Shown: positions 53,440 to 61,775 of the stretch, one piece after another | Layout of the letters: each line of letters starts with the position of its first letter | How positions within the stretch are numbered: the stretch's first letter is position 1 | The notes under the pieces: generated by a model | Seen by the model: the letters and a program-made list of their open reading frames with translations, nothing else | Databases searched by the model: none | What the model was told of the DNA's origin: nothing | NCBI GenBank assembly: GCA_963849635.1 | Contig: CAWKIA010000030.1 | Span: forward strand, 186,001-250,000 | Length of the DNA stretch: 64,000 nt | Source of the DNA: CAVRUD01 sp963849635 | GTDB lineage: Bacteria; Chloroflexota; Chloroflexia; Thermomicrobiales; UBA6265 | Direction: 5' to 3' | Made by a program: the position numbers and the translations under genes

Positions 53440-54254
53440 CTACGCCATCACGGCGAACTTGATCTCGCCTTCGAATACGACGGGATCACCGGGCGTCAGT
53501 TCAATCGCGCCCTGGGTGCCCCATTCCCTCGCCCGCGCCGTCGATTCGTCGGCGCCGGCCTTGTCCTCGAAGACGCCAAGGGCAAATTGGTCGAGTGTCT
53601 CCTCGTTCGTCGCCACCATGTAGGCGACGAACCCGGGGACTGTGGAAACCAGGGGGACGAACCCCTCCTGGATCAACTCGATGAGGGCCGCGGCTGCCGC
53701 TGCATCCACCAGCTTCCGCGAGCGCATCGCGACATAGGCGCCCTCCAGGCCACCGGCGGTCGGCGTGGCCAACCCGCCATCACCCGCGAAGCTCCCCTCC
53801 GCAATCCCGATCGGCCCTTCGACCACGTGTGGATCGCCCTCGAACCACACGTACCCGTTCTCCTGGAGCCATGCTCCGGCTCCGCACGGTTCCTTCGTCG
53901 GCGCCGGCCTTGTCCGTCGAAGACCGTCACGAAGGCGCTCGCCTGCGAGTTCGGGTCGATGATGCCGATGTAGGCAACGAATCCCGGGATGGATTGGATC
54001 AGGGGCACGTATCCCTCCAGGATCGTGGCGATCATCTCGTCCACCGGGGTGCCCGCGATGATAGAGCGGTTCCGCACGGCGACCCAGCGCCCTTTCAGAC
54101 CACCGCCAGCGACGGGAGACGCCTCCGGGCTCGCTTCCTGCCCGCGCACCACTCCGACGCTGGCCACACCCAACGCCGCCATGGCGGCCAGCCGGCCGCT
54201 AGCTTTTATCACCGCCCGTCGCGTTACCTGCTCGCGTCCCACAGTTCCCTCCAT
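53440..54254 (-). CDS. Tat-exported protein with two ABM/DUF-like tandem domains, two frameshifts
   Basis: The start MEGTVGREQVTRRAVIKASG then RLAAMAALG is a Tat signal. Domain 1 has WVAVRNRSIIAGTPVDEMIA, ILEGYVPLIQSIPGFVAYIG and FVTVFD. Domain 2 has YVAMRSRKLVDAAAAAALIE, LIQEGFVPLVSTVPGFVAYM and FALGVFEDKAGADESTARAR. So the protein is an internal duplication of a ferredoxin-like ABM-type fold. Between the domains the frame changes twice (about 53915 and 53875): DKAGADEGT lies in one frame and ENGYVWFEGDPHVVEGPIG in the next. The intact protein would have about 270 residues. Function unknown. Confidence 0.75.
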
Positions 54255-54518
54255 CTGCCGTCCGTGTCGATTAACACGGACACCTGCCTGCCGTCCAACC
54301 TCTCCGCACGGCACATCAGTCATCTGGCGCCGCGACCGTCACGCCACAATTTTCATGCCCCACATGCGATGTCCGGCTTAGCCTACGTGACCCCGGCCGC
54401 ATGAACTATCCGTACGGGTACGGTATCGCCCCGTCGTGCGGTACGCAATGCTGGCGATCGACGCGAATCCTCGGGGCCGCCAGAGCATCTGGCTAACGTG
54501 ATTTTCTCTGGCGGAATT

Positions 54519-54542
54519 GTAGGGGCGAGGCATGCCTCGCCC
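54519..54542. repeat. Short GTAGGGGCGAGG palindrome (family C, copy 4)
   Basis: GTAGGGGCGAGGCATGCCTC then GCCC: GGGCGAGGCATGCCTCGCCC is a perfect 20-bp palindrome. It lies in the 54255-54608 gap, which holds nothing else recognisable. Confidence 0.6.
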
Positions 54543-54608
54543 GGTGGCCGACCACCTGACGACCAGGTGAAACGCCGGCGCGAGAGCAGGACGATGCGTG
54601 CGTCGCTT

Positions 54609-55034
54609 CTACGCCGGACGGACCGGCGAATCACCGTTGACAGACCACTCGTAGTGGGATGTCGATCCCAGATCCCTTTGCGTGCTGTCCCGAGAGGAGA
54701 CATCGAGTACCGCGCACCCGCAGCCCTTTGCCCGCAGGATCGCGCGCTGCTCTTCGGGGGTGTTGACATACTCATCCTGGATCGTCAGCCCGGTTGCCAG
54801 TGCCGGGTCGAGCGCACTCGCGTGACGATACCCACAGCGCTGCATCTCCGCGACCAGGGCTTCGTGACGGAGGAAAAGGGCACTGAGCTTGCCCCGCCAC
54901 CGGCGTGTTTCCGGGTGCCGGGCATAGCCCACCTTGTTTCCGACGATGACGCTCCACACGGCATGCAGCTCGCGGTGTTCGCCGAGGAGGTGCGACCGGC
55001 AAAGGACGGATGGCGCCACATCCCAAATGCGCAA
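54609..55034 (-). CDS. Pyrimidine-dimer DNA glycosylase (Pyr_excise/endonuclease V type)
   Basis: 141 residues from a TTG start (RIWDVAPSVLCRSHLLGEHR). The block LLGEHRELHAVWSVIVGNKV then GYARHPETRRWRGKLSALF is that of the T4 endonuclease V-like Pyr_excise family, which removes UV-induced pyrimidine dimers. The catalytic Glu is the one in GEHREL. GGGAG lies 8 nt before the start. It is the last gene of a four-gene minus-strand operon with carotenoid genes, 14 nt after the acyltransferase stop. This couples photoprotection by pigment with dimer repair. Confidence 0.82.
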   Translation of the reverse strand: MRIWDVAPSVLCRSHLLGEHRELHAVWSVIVGNKVGYARHPETRRWRGKLSALFLRHEALVAEMQRCGYRHASALDPALATGLTIQDEYVNTPEEQRAILRAKGCGCAVLDVSSRDSTQRDLGSTSHYEWSVNGDSPVRPA

Positions 55035-55048
55035 CGGTCACGCTCCCT

Positions 55049-55732
55049 TCAACGTAGCTCCTGGTCGGTTTCGCGTGGCGCGGAAAGCCGGCGCACGGCC
55101 ATCTCGATCTCACGCAATGACGCGGTTTCCCCACCGTTCCCGATCGTGACCGGCTTGCCAAAGCGAAGGGCGACTTGCCAACGATCGCCGCGCTGGTACG
55201 AGAAGCCGACCGGTATGATTGGCACTGGGTGGCCCTCGTTCGCCGCGAGCGCGGCGAGGCGAACGACTCCCGACCGGAACCGCAGGAAGCTGGTCTCATC
55301 CTTCTTCGGCGTGAAGCCGGGGTCGATGTTGGGATAGGCCTCGGGGAAGACGAGGAGCAGGCGGCCATCCCGAAGGTGGGAGACCGACTCCCGCATTGCC
55401 CGGCGCATGGCTTGAATCGCTGTGCCGATGTCGACGGTCGCCTGATCGGATCGGCGCAGGACGACCGGCCATTCCGCCGCGCGGCATGCCCCCTCCATCA
55501 TGCGCTTGCCGATCGGGTTCTGGACCCAATCGAGCGCCACCAGGATGTGCACCGGTCGGGGCACACTCGCCAGGATGGCGCAGCCGTCATATAGGTGGTG
55601 GAAGTGCCGGGCCGCCAGGATCGCCGGACCGCATTTGGGGAGCCACTCGCGCCCCTCTACCGTGAGGTCGATCCGGCGACCAACGATCAACCGGCTCGCG
55701 GTACGCAGCGACCGCCACGCCATGTCAGCCAT
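55049..55732 (-). CDS. PlsC-like acyltransferase of carotenoid cluster
   Basis: 227 residues. An acyltransferase pattern is visible: GPAILAARHFHHLYDGCAIL (motif I), WPVVLRRSDQATVDIGTAIQ, LLLVFPEAYPNIDPGFTPK (the PEG-like motif III) and VPIIPVGFSYQRG. Motif I is atypical: no His stands exactly four residues before the Asp as in the usual HX4D. The start (ATG 55732) overlaps the end of the CruF-like gene by 8 nt. By context it probably acylates a carotenoid glycoside or sugar, downstream of the GT2. Confidence 0.8.
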   Translation of the reverse strand: MADMAWRSLRTASRLIVGRRIDLTVEGREWLPKCGPAILAARHFHHLYDGCAILASVPRPVHILVALDWVQNPIGKRMMEGACRAAEWPVVLRRSDQATVDIGTAIQAMRRAMRESVSHLRDGRLLLVFPEAYPNIDPGFTPKKDETSFLRFRSGVVRLAALAANEGHPVPIIPVGFSYQRGDRWQVALRFGKPVTIGNGGETASLREIEMAVRRLSAPRETDQELR

Positions 55733-56594
55733 TTTCCGCCAACCGTGGACGCGGGGCCGCGACCTGAGGCCGGTCCGTGATGGCGACGACCGCCGGCCAC
55801 AGGCCGAGGACGACGGCGAGCAGGATCGGCATCCAGAGCCCAACACCTCCGCTCAAGATCATGGCGAAAGCCATGTTGGCCACGTAGACGGCAAATGGCA
55901 GCCGCATCGGCACGGCCTCGAAATCGACCTCCTCGCGCCAGAGCGCCCGGCTCACCGCCATGTAGAGCAGGCCGGTGCCTGTCCAGCCGACGAAATTCTT
56001 GATCGGCATGCCGAAATACGCCCCGGTCTCGTCCCAAACCCAGAAATGCACCCGCAGGTGCTCGTGCGCCATCGCCGGGTCGAGGACGAGATCCCAAACG
56101 GTGAGCAGATATGCTCCGATCAGGAGCGACCAAAGGGTGCGACGGCGGAGCCCGAACCGGGCCGCGATCAGTCCGCCGAGCAGGTAGGAGGCAAGCCCCA
56201 TGTAGAACCACGAGAGTGGGATTGTGTACGGAACGCGATCCAATACCTTCCAGCCGAGGAAGTCCGTGTAGGCGTAATTGCCGAACGGCCAGCCGAGGCC
56301 GGTACCGATCAACTCCGATGCGAGCGACAGGCAGGTCGAGACCACCGCGAAGATCGCGGTCTTTCGCCATCCCAGCGTCAATACCCCGACGGCGAACATG
56401 GTGGCGGCACCGAGCAGGATGTGGGTCGCGCCGGCATGCTCCATCGACCAGTTGAAGACGTCTACGGCGCGGGGATCGTCGTTCCAGAGATTGGGATTGG
56501 GCAGCATGATCAACAGGCCGACGAGGCCGAAGATCAGCGCCGACAGATGGGCCACGAACAGCCCGGTGGGAATCCAGGAACGATCTAGCCGCAC
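55725..56594 (-). CDS. cruF: Carotenoid biosynthesis protein, CruF/DUF422 family
   Basis: 289 residues with about seven spans (LFVAHLSALIFGLVGLLIML, FAVVSTCLSLASELIGTGLG, LSWFYMGLASYLLGGLIAAR). The DUF422 core is GWPFGNYAYTDFLGWKVLDR and VWDLVLDPAMAHEHLRVHFW then WDETGAYFGMPIKNFVGW. CruF hydrates the 1',2' double bond of carotenes to give a tertiary hydroxyl group. The GTG start at 56594 has GGGAGG 10 nt upstream and overlaps the GT2 stop region by 10 nt. A longer frame to 56654 exists but overlaps the GT2 gene more. The symbol is by family resemblance. Confidence 0.85.
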   Translation of the reverse strand: MRLDRSWIPTGLFVAHLSALIFGLVGLLIMLPNPNLWNDDPRAVDVFNWSMEHAGATHILLGAATMFAVGVLTLGWRKTAIFAVVSTCLSLASELIGTGLGWPFGNYAYTDFLGWKVLDRVPYTIPLSWFYMGLASYLLGGLIAARFGLRRRTLWSLLIGAYLLTVWDLVLDPAMAHEHLRVHFWVWDETGAYFGMPIKNFVGWTGTGLLYMAVSRALWREEVDFEAVPMRLPFAVYVANMAFAMILSGGVGLWMPILLAVVLGLWPAVVAITDRPQVAAPRPRLAENG

Positions 56595-57748
56595 GAGACG
56601 AGTCCTCCCGTCGTGAATGCCCGGCCACGCCAAACGTGGCGCCGCCGTGGCCACTTCGACCAGAGGAGGACCGCGACGGGGAGATCAGCAACGGGCGAGA
56701 TCCAGTAGGTCCATGGCGCCGCCTCGTACGCACGTGCCATCCCCATAAGGGTCCCGACGCGGGTGCAGAGAAGCGCGGCGTTGAGCATCGTCGTGGGATG
56801 ACGATGGCCGCATGCTCGCGCGAGCAGCGGCGCCAGCCAGAGGGGCAGAGCCTGCACGAGCAGAACCTCCGCCAGTCCGACGGCGCTGGCCCGCCGGGTG
56901 AAGCGGTCGCGCATCGGGAGCGAGCGCGACCAGTTGTCCCAGGCGTCCCGCCATCCGCGATACATGTCCACCCGCACCAGGTGATCCGTTTCGTAGAATC
57001 CGACCGGATAGCCGCTTGAGGCGATCGACCGCGCCAGTGTCACGTCTTCGCAGACCGAATCCATCACCGACAAAAAGCCGCCCGCGGCCTCGATCACCGT
57101 CCGCCGCGCCAGGAAGCATTGCCCGTTCGCCTGGACGTGATTGACCCGTGCCGTCGCCGTGCCGGGGATGCCGTAGCGGTAAACCAGGCTGGTGAGCATC
57201 GCCGGATGCACGACTGCTTCGGCCCGCCCAGACAAGACCTGGAGCGTTGCCGCGCTCAGCGCCGGCACACCCTTGGCAGCGGCGTGCGCGAGCAGGGAGC
57301 GGACAAGTTGGGGATCGGGCCGCACGTCGGCGTCGATGGTCAACACCCATTGCGACGGGACCGCAATCGCGCCATACCCCACATGCAGGCCGTGCGCCTT
57401 GCCGTTCCGACCGGGCGGCACGGGCGCGGCATCGATCAGCCGGATTCGCTGGTTGCACTGGGCATACCCGTCCGCCAACGCCTGGGTACCATCGGTCGAG
57501 CCGCCATCAACGACCAGGATTTCCGCCACCTCCTGGCCCTGTGCGATCAGCCCGACCAGACACGGTCCCAGGCGATCGATCTCGTTTAGCACCGGGACGA
57601 TGACGCTCACGGTCTCGTCCGATGTCCACGATGCGGGCGCACGTCCCACCCGGGTACCGCGCCCGGTGCGCAGGAGCCGGGCGATCACGCGCACGGCAAG
57701 GATCGCCTGCGCCAGTGTGAGGACCGCTACCAGGACCTTCATCGCCAC
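56585..57748 (-). CDS. Glycosyltransferase family 2 (CruC-like carotenoid glycosyltransferase)
   Basis: 387 residues. The N-terminal anchor MKVLVAVLTLAQAILAVRVI precedes a GT-A domain: SVIVPVLNEIDRLGPCLVGL, EILVVDGGSTDGTQALADGY, VLTIDADVRPDPQLVRSLLA and VCEDVTLARSIASSGYPVGF. Two or three spans follow. It starts at GTG 57748 or ATG 57742. It is the first gene of the overlapping operon GT2-cruF-acyltransferase-glycosylase. By context it adds a sugar to the hydroxyl made by CruF. It is divergent from crtI with a 95-bp gap. Confidence 0.88.
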   Translation of the reverse strand: MAMKVLVAVLTLAQAILAVRVIARLLRTGRGTRVGRAPASWTSDETVSVIVPVLNEIDRLGPCLVGLIAQGQEVAEILVVDGGSTDGTQALADGYAQCNQRIRLIDAAPVPPGRNGKAHGLHVGYGAIAVPSQWVLTIDADVRPDPQLVRSLLAHAAAKGVPALSAATLQVLSGRAEAVVHPAMLTSLVYRYGIPGTATARVNHVQANGQCFLARRTVIEAAGGFLSVMDSVCEDVTLARSIASSGYPVGFYETDHLVRVDMYRGWRDAWDNWSRSLPMRDRFTRRASAVGLAEVLLVQALPLWLAPLLARACGHRHPTTMLNAALLCTRVGTLMGMARAYEAAPWTYWISPVADLPVAVLLWSKWPRRRHVWRGRAFTTGGLVSCG

Positions 57749-57843
57749 GCCTTCCGAGGCGACGCCCAGACGGCGAGCCAGGGTATAACCCGGCCACGGA
57801 TCGCGAGATTGAGATCCGCCAGCGGTGATCGCGAGGCCAATAG

Positions 57844-59346
57844 GTGGGGAAACAGATTGTCGTCATCGGAAGCGGATTCGGCGGTCTGGCCGCGGCGGTG
57901 CGGCTGGCCGCGCGCGGGCACGATGTCACCGTGGTCGAGAAGCGCGACCAACCGGGAGGACGCGCCTACGTCTATCGCAGGGACGGCTTCACCTTCGACG
58001 GCGGCCCGACCGTCATCACCGCGCCTTGGCTGATCACCGAGCTGTTCGAGTTGGCGGGCCGGGCGGTCGAGGACTACGTGACCCTGGTCCCGGTCGATCC
58101 GTTCTATCGCATCTTCTTCTCCGACGGCGACCACTTCGACTACAGCGGCGATGCCGCCCGCATGGCCGAGACGATCCGCGCCTTCAGCGCCTACCCGGAG
58201 GATGTAGCGGGGTACGAGCGGTTCGTCGCCCAGACCGAGCGTATCTTCGCCAAAGGCTTCACCGAGCTTGCCACCAAGCCCTTCCTCAGCCCGCTCGACA
58301 TGATCAAGGTCGCCCCAGACCTTATCCGGCTTCAGAGCTACCGCACGGTCTACGGCCTCGTCTCGCGCTACGTCAAAGACGACCGGCTGCGTCAGGTGCT
58401 CTCCTTCCATCCACTCCTGGTCGGGGGCAACCCATTCCAGACGACCAGCATCTACGCGCTGATCCATCACCTCGAGCGGAAGTGGGGCGTCTGGTTCGCC
58501 AAGGGGGGAACAGGTGAGATCGTGTTGGCGCTCGTTCGCCTCTTCGAAGAGCTTGGTGGCCACCTGCTGCTTGGAGCCGAGGTCGAGCGCATCCTGACGT
58601 CGGGTGGTCGCGCCACGGGCGTCATGCTGGCCGGCGGGGAAGAGATTTCGGCCGACGTGATCGTGTGTAACGCCGAGGTCGCCAGCGCCTACCAAAACCT
58701 CCTCCCTGCCGCCGATCGGCGCAAGAACACGGACCGGCGGCTGCGGCGGCTGCGCTACTCGATGTCGCTGGTCGTCATCTACTTCGGCACGGATCGCCGA
58801 TACCGGTCTGATGGAGGCAATCGCCTGGCCCATCACAACATCATCCTGGGCCCGCGCTACCGGGAGCTGCTGGCCGACATCTTTCGGCGCAAGCATCTGG
58901 CTTCGGACTTCTCGCTCTACCTCCACATGCCGACCCTGACCGACCCGTCCCTGGCGCCGCCTGGAGGCGAGACCTTCTACGTCCTGGCTCCGGTGCCGCA
59001 CCTGGGGGGAGATGTCGATTGGGGCCAGGTCGCCATTCCCTATCGGGACAGCATCATGGCCTACCTGGAAGAGCGGTTCTTGCCGGACCTGTCGCGGCAC
59101 ATCGTTACCGAGCACATGATCGACCCGCGGCACTTCCGCGACGATCTCAACAGCTACCTCGGCTCCGCCTTCTCTGTCGAGCCGATTCTGACCCAGTCCG
59201 CCTATTTCCGGCCGCACAATCGATCGGAAGACATCCCCAACCTCTACTTCGTCGGCGCCGGCACCCACCCAGGCGCCGGGCTGCCCGGCGTCCTCAGCTC
59301 GGCCAAGATCGCCGACGACCTGATCCGTCGAGACATCGAACATTGA
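57844..59346 (+). CDS. crtI: Phytoene desaturase
   Basis: 500 residues of the CrtI family. The FAD-binding dinucleotide fold is KQIVVIGSGFGGLAAAVRLA, then EKRDQPGGRAYVYRRDGFTF and DGGPTVITAPWL. The C-terminal signature is NLYFVGAGTHPGAGLPGVLS then SAKIADDLI. It introduces double bonds into phytoene to form lycopene-type carotenes at the membrane. The GTG start has weak ribosome-binding complementarity (AATAGGTGG). Convergent with crtB, 37 bp between stops. Confidence 0.95.
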   Translation: MGKQIVVIGSGFGGLAAAVRLAARGHDVTVVEKRDQPGGRAYVYRRDGFTFDGGPTVITAPWLITELFELAGRAVEDYVTLVPVDPFYRIFFSDGDHFDYSGDAARMAETIRAFSAYPEDVAGYERFVAQTERIFAKGFTELATKPFLSPLDMIKVAPDLIRLQSYRTVYGLVSRYVKDDRLRQVLSFHPLLVGGNPFQTTSIYALIHHLERKWGVWFAKGGTGEIVLALVRLFEELGGHLLLGAEVERILTSGGRATGVMLAGGEEISADVIVCNAEVASAYQNLLPAADRRKNTDRRLRRLRYSMSLVVIYFGTDRRYRSDGGNRLAHHNIILGPRYRELLADIFRRKHLASDFSLYLHMPTLTDPSLAPPGGETFYVLAPVPHLGGDVDWGQVAIPYRDSIMAYLEERFLPDLSRHIVTEHMIDPRHFRDDLNSYLGSAFSVEPILTQSAYFRPHNRSEDIPNLYFVGAGTHPGAGLPGVLSSAKIADDLIRRDIEH

Positions 59347-59383
59347 CCGGACTGCATCGCTGGCATGGTGCGCCCGGTTCGCC

Positions 59384-60400
59384 CTAGTCATTGCCGGACG
59401 GCTCGATCCGATGAACAGGGCCGGCCAGGTCCATTAGCGGCGTGGATTCTGCCACGGCCGGCCCTGGCGCAGGCCGCGAGACCGTGGGCAGCGAGAGCCG
59501 GACGAAAGCCGCCGTGATGCCCGGTAACGCCCGCATCTTGCGTGGCGACGAGACATGGGCGCGGGTGTTGAACACGGCGTAGTCAAGCCGCTCGATCTCC
59601 GTGAGGATGCCGGAGTAGAGGGTGCTCGCCGCCAGCGTCGTGAAGCGGCCACTCGGGGCAAGGGCCCGAATCCCCTGGTGTGCCGAGCGGTAGAGTGCGC
59701 GTGCTCGCGCGATCTGGAATGCCATCAGGTCGGGGAAGCCCGCGTCCGGCCTGCCGGCGAGCAGCGCTTCGGGATCGCACCCGAAGGCGGCGATCTCGTC
59801 CAGCGGCAGGTAAAGGCGCCCTAAGCGGGCGTCTTCGCCAACGTCGCGGAGGATGTTGGTCAGTTGCATGGCAATGCCGAGTTCGGCGGCGTGGACGAGC
59901 GCGGCCGCGTCGCGGCAGCCGAAGATCGGCGCCACCATCTCCCCCACGGTCCCGGCGACCCGATAGCAGTACGTGCGCAAGGCGGCCCAGGTCTCATAGC
60001 GATCTGTGGAGAGGTCCATGCGAATCCCGGCGACCAGTTCTCGCGCCGGCCGGCTCGGAATCCGAAACCGGGCGCGGGTCTCGGCGAACGCCACGGCGAC
60101 AGGGTCGTCCGGTTCGATGAGTTGCGCCTCCCACCGCGCCAGGGCCGCCTCCGCCTGCACCGGACCAGTTTCGGGAGCGGCATCGACGATGTCGTCGGCG
60201 ATCCGACAGTAGGCATAGGCCGACAGGACGGCGCGACGCCGGCCGGGAGGCAGGAACCGGCTGGCCAGATAGAAGGTCCGGCCGTGCTCCCGCGCGATCG
60301 CCGCGCAGCGGTCCCAATCCGGCTGGGCGGGGACGCGCACCGAGCGGAGCCCGGCGCCTGATGGGTCATCGATAGCGCGCATCGCCGTGGCCGGTTCCAT
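59384..60400 (-). CDS. crtB: Phytoene synthase
   Basis: 338 residues of the squalene/phytoene synthase family. FYLASRFLPPGRRRAVLSAY then CRIADDIVDAAPE holds the first Asp-rich motif. GIAMQLTNILRDVGEDARLG then RLYLPLDEI holds the second (DVGED). It condenses two geranylgeranyl diphosphates to phytoene. The ATG at 60400 follows GAGGG by 6 nt and overlaps the isomerase 3' end by 35 bp, so the two are co-translated. A C-terminal Pro/Ala tail is extra. Confidence 0.95.
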   Translation of the reverse strand: MEPATAMRAIDDPSGAGLRSVRVPAQPDWDRCAAIAREHGRTFYLASRFLPPGRRRAVLSAYAYCRIADDIVDAAPETGPVQAEAALARWEAQLIEPDDPVAVAFAETRARFRIPSRPARELVAGIRMDLSTDRYETWAALRTYCYRVAGTVGEMVAPIFGCRDAAALVHAAELGIAMQLTNILRDVGEDARLGRLYLPLDEIAAFGCDPEALLAGRPDAGFPDLMAFQIARARALYRSAHQGIRALAPSGRFTTLAASTLYSGILTEIERLDYAVFNTRAHVSSPRKMRALPGITAAFVRLSLPTVSRPAPGPAVAESTPLMDLAGPVHRIEPSGND

Positions 60401-61490
60401 TCAGACCCTCGGTGTCGACCGTCTCGAATCCCCACGTCCCGGGCGGAAGTCTCGTCACATCCCCGCCCATCAATGGAGCCTGGTGCAGGCCGGAAATGGT
60501 GCCGGCACCAGCGCAGAACATCGCCAGGCGGAGCTCGGCGATCAGGGCCTCCAGCAGTTCGTGCGCCGTGGCCGCGTCGACAGCGGCTGCCTGCAGCAGC
60601 GGTCCAGCGAATCCGGCCAGGTCAGCGCCAAAGGCGATCGCCTTCGCCGCGTCGAGACCGGTGCGCAACCCGCCGCTGGCGATGATCGGCAGCTCAGGCG
60701 CTCCATGCCGGGCCATCGTCAGGCTCGTTGCGGTAGGGATGCCCCATTCCCGGAATGTCGTGCTCAGGCGGAGGCCCAGACTGCTGGCGGCGCGATGGTG
60801 CTCGACCGCGCTCCACGACGTACCACCGGCGCCGCTGACGTCGATCGCGGCCACGCCGGCATCGGTCAGTCGGCGGGCGAGAACGCCCGAAATGCCGCAC
60901 CCGACCTCTTTGACGATGATCGGGAAGTCGCACGCGGAGCAGACCGCGGCGATCTTCGCGAGAAGTCCCGAGAAGTCATGATTGCCCTCTGCCTGGAGGG
61001 CCTCCTGCAGGGGATTGAGGTGAAGAATCAGGCCATCCGCCCCAATCATGGCGACGGCGCGCTTGCACTCCTCTGGGCCATATCCGTAGTTCAGTTGGAC
61101 CGCGCCCAGATTGGCGAAGAGCAGGATATCTGGTGCGATATCACGCACGGCGTAGTAGCGCGCCAGGGTAGGATCGTCGATCGCCGCCCGCTGCGAGCCA
61201 ACCCCCATCGCGCAGCCCAGCGCCTGCGCCGCTTCCGCGAGCCGCCGGTTGACTTCCCACCCACGTTCGACCCCACCCGTCATCGACGAGACAAGGATTG
61301 GCGCCCGAAGGGGATGGCCGAGGAAGTTGGTGCGCAGGTCAACATCATCCAGGGCGAGTTCCGGCAGGGCGGCGTGGACGAAGTGGTACCGCTCGAACCC
61401 TGTTGACGTCTCTCGTGCTTGGACGTCGCGCTCGAGATTGATCTCCAGATGGTCGAGCTTGCGCCGTTCGATGATCGATTGATCCGTCAT
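60366..61490 (-). CDS. fni: Type 2 isopentenyl-diphosphate delta-isomerase
   Basis: 374 residues of the FMN-dependent IDI-2 family: IIERRKLDHLEINLERDVQA, HPLRAPILVSSMTGGVERGW, GSQRAAIDDP, LFANLGAVQLNYGYGPEECK, LHLNPLQEALQAEGNHDFSG, VKEVGCGISG and IASGGLRTGLDAAKAIAFGA. It interconverts IPP and DMAPP, feeding carotenoid synthesis. The ATG at 61490 has GGAG 7 nt upstream. An upstream in-frame start (61523) adds an unrelated stretch. First gene of the idi2-crtB operon under the dyad-bearing promoter. Confidence 0.95.
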   Translation of the reverse strand: MTDQSIIERRKLDHLEINLERDVQARETSTGFERYHFVHAALPELALDDVDLRTNFLGHPLRAPILVSSMTGGVERGWEVNRRLAEAAQALGCAMGVGSQRAAIDDPTLARYYAVRDIAPDILLFANLGAVQLNYGYGPEECKRAVAMIGADGLILHLNPLQEALQAEGNHDFSGLLAKIAAVCSACDFPIIVKEVGCGISGVLARRLTDAGVAAIDVSGAGGTSWSAVEHHRAASSLGLRLSTTFREWGIPTATSLTMARHGAPELPIIASGGLRTGLDAAKAIAFGADLAGFAGPLLQAAAVDAATAHELLEALIAELRLAMFCAGAGTISGLHQAPLMGGDVTRLPPGTWGFETVDTEGLNGTGHGDARYR

Positions 61491-61622
61491 TGCTACTCCG
61501 CTCACCGCTAGAGGCGAAGTCACTGAGGACCATGCCAGCGATGAAAACAGGATGCGGTTGATCGAGTGATGGTCTCGCTGTGCCCGCGTGACGGTCTGGT
61601 CGCCAGAATCGTTGGGCGAGAT

Positions 61623-61656
61623 ATATAAACCTATACTGTAGGTATATATTTGTCAA
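61623..61656 (-). promoter_or_regulatory. idi2-crtB promoter with embedded regulator dyad
   Basis: On the minus strand TTGACA (61651-61656), 17 nt, TAGGTT (61628-61633). The dyad (arms ATATAAACCTA and TAGGTATATAT, 5-nt centre TACTG, 61623-61649) matches in 10 of 11 arm positions and covers the spacer and -10. A repressor bound there would block transcription. It is the most AT-rich site of the island and lies 127 bp from the divergent CarH-like gene, the obvious candidate regulator. Confidence 0.72.
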
Positions 61657-61775
61657 GGAGCGATATCCATTGTGGGAGGATCGCGCGATGCACGGCGTAC
61701 CTGGTCGCGCCGTTGCCGGGCACTACGTGAGATGCTAGAACCATGACGTTGCGACGAAGCTGAGGTTGTCGAGGC

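Noticed and set aside
57739..59391. 550-codon open frame on the minus strand
   Set aside because: Antisense to crtI, whose FAD and C-terminal signatures are unmistakable.
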